From Hippopus hippopus (taxonomy: Eukaryota > Mollusca > Bivalvia > Cardiida > Cardiidae): a DNA stretch of 64,000 bases. Every line of letters starts with the position of its first letter. Position 1 is the first letter of the stretch. The DNA lies in NCBI GenBank assembly GCA_946811185.2, contig OX328099.1:39667299-39731298 (forward strand), in the 5' to 3' direction. The position numbers and the translations under genes were made by a program. Under the pieces are notes generated by a model that was given only the letters and a program-made list of their open reading frames with translations, was not told the origin of the DNA and made no database searches. Below, one piece after another: positions 52,701-58,700 of this stretch.

Positions 52701-55700
52701 TAAACAGTGAATTTATGCTTATTTCTTTATGAAACAATAAGTGAAAGCTAAAATCTCTGTTTAAAAATTAGAAAAAAACTTTTTAAGATGAAAATAAACA
52801 ACAACCTATAGATAAGGGGCGGGGGGGGGGGAGGAAACCGGAACAAGTGTGAAAGAAAAAGTAATTGGACAAGAAAAGAAGACTTAAATCTTAAGAAATA
52901 ACACTTTAATGGATGTGACCTTTATTTTCTCCCTTTTCCACAATGTTCTGGGGTAAGAAAAACAAATCAAGTCGTTCCAGCCCCATTTGAATTGTCGTCT
53001 GCAAATGTCTAAAATAATTATGATCTAGTCAAAAGTTTTTGTTGTTTGGTAAACAGTTCAAAAGTTGTTTGTGTCCATTTATTCATCAAGATGAATTACA
53101 TGCTAGGGCTGCAATTTAAAATTCTTCTGTCCACTTCATTCCAACAAGTCTGTACATAAGATAGGGTATTTTCTTATCTAATTCCTATCCATAAACAAAG
53201 AATATAAATGGAAAGTTTTCATTATTTCACCCTTATCTCTCCGTGATAATTTTGACCCTTGGACATTTCTATTAGGCTCTTGGAAATTCCATTTTGACTC
53301 TTGAAAATTTGGGCCCAAGAGTCAATGACTCTTGGGATTCTGGACCTAGGGAGAACCCTGACTATTATTATTTTTCCGTCAAGAAAGAAAGTTGTGGTCG
53401 TAAGGTATTTATAGAAAGACCAAATATCTGTTTTGGGGTTTGCGATTAAAGCCATTAGATCTGGGGCTGATTCTTGTATTTCTAAGAGTAGTTGTCTTAG
53501 GCGTAATGGGTTTATTATTCTAGTAGACAATTTTCCAAGAGCAAGATAATCTAACTGTGCTCTTAATTCAGTTAAGAACAATCGTGCATTGTGAATTAAC
53601 ACATTTATTTCATCGATAAGTAAGTCGATACGTGCATATACTTCGAGGAATCTACGATTTTCTTTTATCCTTCGCGCAAGTTCGTGCGTCACTTGAGTTA
53701 TCTTAATATCCATTTCTCGAATACTACCGATTATTTCAATGATTGATTGTCTATTTTCTCGAATTAGAACAAGTGATTCGTTTATGATCGTAAGACTTTG
53801 TTCTACAACATGTACTATTCTGCGTTGGTTAAGTGCTAAAGATGAAATTTGGTTTCTAATTTGCTTTAGATCAGACTCACTGACAGTTCCAAATAACCAA
53901 GATAACGCGTCACCAACAAAAGGAAGAAGTGACCTACGTTTTCTCGTGCGGTTTGCAACTGAGCTTAACTGTGCAATGTCATTCTTAATACTAACCTCTA
54001 CACTTTCAAGATACAAAACTTCTTGATGTAAGCCCTCAAATGTATTCTTAAATGCCTCAAAATCCTCATTATCTTTAAAATATCTTGATTTCGACACGTC
54101 GAATAGAGCATTAACTAGTTCTAAATCTTCCCTTAACCTTGCCATTAATTGCTCTAACTCGTTAAAATCGATAACTATTGTTGCTAGCCATTTTGCTCTA
54201 GTTGCAGATATTTCGTTTGTCTTATAGAAAACAACATTGTCTCTTACTATTACGTCACTAGGTATGATCGCTGCAGCCGACCAAAACACACAATTTAAAG
54301 AAACAACAACTGCCAAAATGTTTATCACAAACATCCCGACCTGTGAAATACAGAAGGTCGATATACATAAAATGTACACAACATTTTATCCTAAACGTAC
54401 ACGACGTTTGTCATTAGATATTCGGTAGATCTACCCTTAACACGAATTTTCAAACCTATTTTGAAAATACCTATTATATTCTGCCTTGAATATAAGTTAG
54501 CCTTCTAGTCAGGCATACACATGCATTTTTATGCTTAATTCGACTCTGTTGACGAGTCATTAACAGCTGACAAAGAATCTTGTTCATTTTGTTCACGAAC
54601 CTTACACGATCTGATTCTTTGATGTAGTTCAGCAAGGGGAATATCCGATTCCGAACCACTGTGAGAGCGTTCTCTGCGATAACGTTTGACTAGAAATTCG
54701 TTCTCGTCATATGAAACTGTGTCAGAATTTGTATCAGAGGAAAAATCATCAGTCGAAACAGGTGGGACAATGTAATTAGAAGGTCGTAATTTTCTACCTG
54801 TTTTATCTGTAGGAATTTCCCATTCATTTAAATTAGCAGGTCGTAAATGTTGTGCATGAACTTTTGTAACATTTCCATCTAATTGGTTTCTTATGATAAA
54901 TGTTACAGGTGAAGTTTGTTCGATTATCCTATAATAAGGTTGCCATTTAATATCTAATTTATTCTTTCTGGTATGGTTTTTATAATACACGGGATCACCT
55001 ATTTGAAACTTTACTTCTTGAGCATGGCGATTTGCCAACTCATTTCTCTTCTTTTTCGCTCTTTTCCGATTTTGATGAACGCAAAGAAAAGCTTTGTGTT
55101 GTTGTTCTAACGCCATTTTGTGAGGTTCTTCGCCTTGATACTTTCGTCTTCTTTTTAAAAGATTATCTATTGGTAAGACTGGTTCGTTGCCAAATAAAAG
55201 AAAGAAAGGTGAACACTTTGTAGACTCATTAACACCAAAGCGGATTGCTGCTAAAGCTTGATTTAGAAACATATCCCATGAGCCAACATCTGTTTGTAAT
55301 TTTTTTGATATTATGTCGACTAAAGTTCGGTGATATCTTTCTATCAAACCATTACTTTGTGGATGGTAGAAGGACGTTGTTACGTGATGTATGTTAAGTT
55401 CAGCTAATGTTTCTTTCACTGTTTGATTAATGTTTTCCGATCCATTATCAGACAAAATTTCTAAAGGACAAGAATAACGAACAAATATTTCATCAATAAT
55501 TAAGTGTGCTATCGTCTGAGCACTCTTATCAGGACAAGCAAATGCTTCAGGGTATCCTGAAAATAGGTCAATAAAACTAACAATGTACTTGTTTCCTGAC
55601 AATGACGTAGGGTATGGTCTGCTAACATCTACAGCACATTTTGCCCACGCGTATGGGGGTGTATCAGTTTCTTGTATAGCTGTTTTTGTTTTTTGATTGC

Positions 55701-58700
55701 TACGCGTCTGACAAACTATACATGATGTTACATACGATGTAACATCTTTATATCAGTTAACCCAATAATACTTAGCCCGTATGGCGTCATAAGTCTTATC
55801 TATTCCCATATGCCCTAAAGTAGAGTGGTACTCTGCTAAAATAGCATTTTGTAAATGACTAGGAATTTAAAGACGAAGGATTGGTTCAGTATCTGGGTAC
55901 GAAATAAAGTACAAAACGTTATCTGAGAGCAAGTGCTTTTTCGCAAGAGACAAAGACAAGAATTCATTTCGCAAGCCCTGCTTGATATGATGAATAGTTT
56001 CATCCTTATCTTGCTCAACAGCCATATCAAGTTCATTTTTATAGATAGGCTTTTCTACCCTATCTTCGAAATGTGGCTGGCACCTTGCATATTGCTTCGG
56101 CCTAAAACGATTTGAGTTCAAGGCACTTATTCTAAACATTTGACCGCTAACATCTGGGTCAAGTAAGGGAGATTCATCTGACTGAAGTGCGTTGGGTGGC
56201 ACACGAGATAAAAGATCAGCGACCGAATTCTTCGTGCCTGCAAGATACTCAATCTTACAGTTATAGCCTGCTATGCTCAACGCCCACAATGAAACTTTCT
56301 TAATTTGCATTGGTGACTCAAGCAAATATTTAAGTGGTTTATGGTCACAAAAAATAGTGAACTCTGCGTTGTGTAAGTAATGATCTAGTTTTTGGAGACT
56401 GTAATATATTGCATAAGCCTCTTTCTCAATAGTAGACCACCTGGTCTGTGTATCACTCAACCTATGTGAGAGATAGTATAGAGGTCGTTCAAGGTCTTGA
56501 CCTTCCTCTACAATTGTTTGCGTAAGACAAGCACCTATACATTTATCACTGGCATCAGTGTACAACTTATATGGTAATCTTGTATCTGGAAAAAAAATAA
56601 GTGGCAGCTCTGATAGTATCTGTTTCAATTTATCAAAGGCTAATTGGCATTCCTCAGACCATCTAAACTTGGCATACTTCCTAGCTAAACCTATAATTGG
56701 TTCGGCGATACTTGAGAAGTGTGGAACAAATCTCCTATAATAGCTACACATTCCAATGAAGCTTCGAACTTCTTTCACGCTCAAGGGAGGTGAGAGTGAT
56801 TGAATTATATCAACCTTCTTTTGCTCGGGTTGGATACCATGTTCATTTATAACGAAGCCTAGATAGTTCGTTTCCTTTTTTAGAAAACTGCACTTTTTCA
56901 ACTTTAGGTGTAAACTGTGCTTACGTAGGCGGTCAAACACAAGTTGGATGTGTTCCAAGTGTTCTTCAAGAGTTTCTGAATAAATTAGGATATCATCCAG
57001 GTAAGCAGTGGTAAAATCACTTAACCCTTCAAGTACACGATTCATCAACTCTTGAAATATCGCAGGAGCATTGGTCAGTCCAAATGGCATAACAATGAAG
57101 TGAAATAAGCCTCGGTGGCATGTAAAAGCTGTCTTATCCTTATCATTTTCGTCCATTAAAACTTGCCAATAACCGGACTTTAAGTCTAGTGAACTAAAGT
57201 ATTTAGCTCTTCCCAACAAAGCTAAGATATCATCAATGACCGGAAGTGGGTATGAATTAGATTTAGTAATCTTATTTAATTTTCTAAAGTCAACACAAAA
57301 TCTTTTTGATCCATCTTTTTTGTCTACAATGACCACGGGAAATGACCATGATGACCGACTTCTTTCAATTATGTTTGCACCTAACATTTCATCTATGGCC
57401 TTGTTTATGACCTTCCTGTTATTCAACTGAGTACGGTAAGGTTTAAGTTTTATAGGTGGGTGTTCACCAGTATCAATTTTCATGCGAACTGTGTCAGTAT
57501 GACTAAGTTCAGCATCCGTGTTTGCAAACAGATCGACATTTTTGGTAATGAGGTTAATCACCTTGTTTTTGTGTTCGGGTGGAACGCTCAGGTTATCTAA
57601 CTCATAAGTGTCAAGGTTGTGCACATTACCTGATTTTTCAGGAGAACTCGACTTACCTGGGAATTTTTTATCTACAGCCATAACCTCTGTAGGATGAATT
57701 AGTGAGATATGGGCGACAGGTGACCTAGTTCAAAAGGTGTAATCTCATATTCTTGCTCTGTAGGCAGTTCGGAGTGCCTTCTCACCTGACATTGACGAAT
57801 ATGGGCAGTCTGTGGGGGAATAGTAACCTTGTTTTTTAACCTAGCAACGGAGGCAATATGTACATCGTCCACAAGTGGGATGTATGTCTGATCGACCCTG
57901 ACACAACCAAGGTCATGGTAAACACGCACACCACGTGATTGTAACCAGTCTAATCCTATAATAACATTACGGTTTAGATTTTGAACTACGTAAAATTTAT
58001 GCAACATTTTTATACCACCTATACAGAATCCTAGCTCAATGAAGCCGTCTATTCTCAAGGGCGTATTTCCAGCGGTTGCAAGACTTAGATCGTGTTTTCT
58101 TAATTTTGGTTTGTTTTTCAAGGCATGGAAAACACGTCGGTGAATTAATGATACTTCTGCGCCTGAATCAACTAACGCTCTATATTTTTGTTTCTCAATT
58201 TTTATAAGTAAAGAATTTGGACCTTTTGTCACCGAATTTATAATAATGTTGCGACCCTTGTTTTGTGGTTTATGGCTCCCCGCATTGGCTTCTACATGTG
58301 GGAAGCCGTCGCGTTTAGCTGATTTTGTGGCCAGCCTACTTGAAAATTTGTGTTTGGACATTCCCTGGCAATGTGTCCAATACCCTGACAGTTATAATAT
58401 ACAATATTCGGTTTTTTACCGGGCTGTTGTTTTGCATTACTATGAGCTGCATTTACAGTTGCATCTTTTTTCATTCTAATTCTGCAGTCTTTAACGCGGT
58501 GGCCTCTTTTTTTACAATAGAAACAAGTTATCTTAGGCCTTGCATGACTTATGTCCATAGGTTCCTCTTCTCTGGGGGCTATAGTTTCTTTTGGTTCGGT
58601 CCCCGTCTGGAGAGTGAATCGTCTTCGGAGATTTTGTTCTCCTGTGGCCGACTTCACTGAATCATTGAAAGTATTGGGGTTATCCCTCATTACTTTCATT

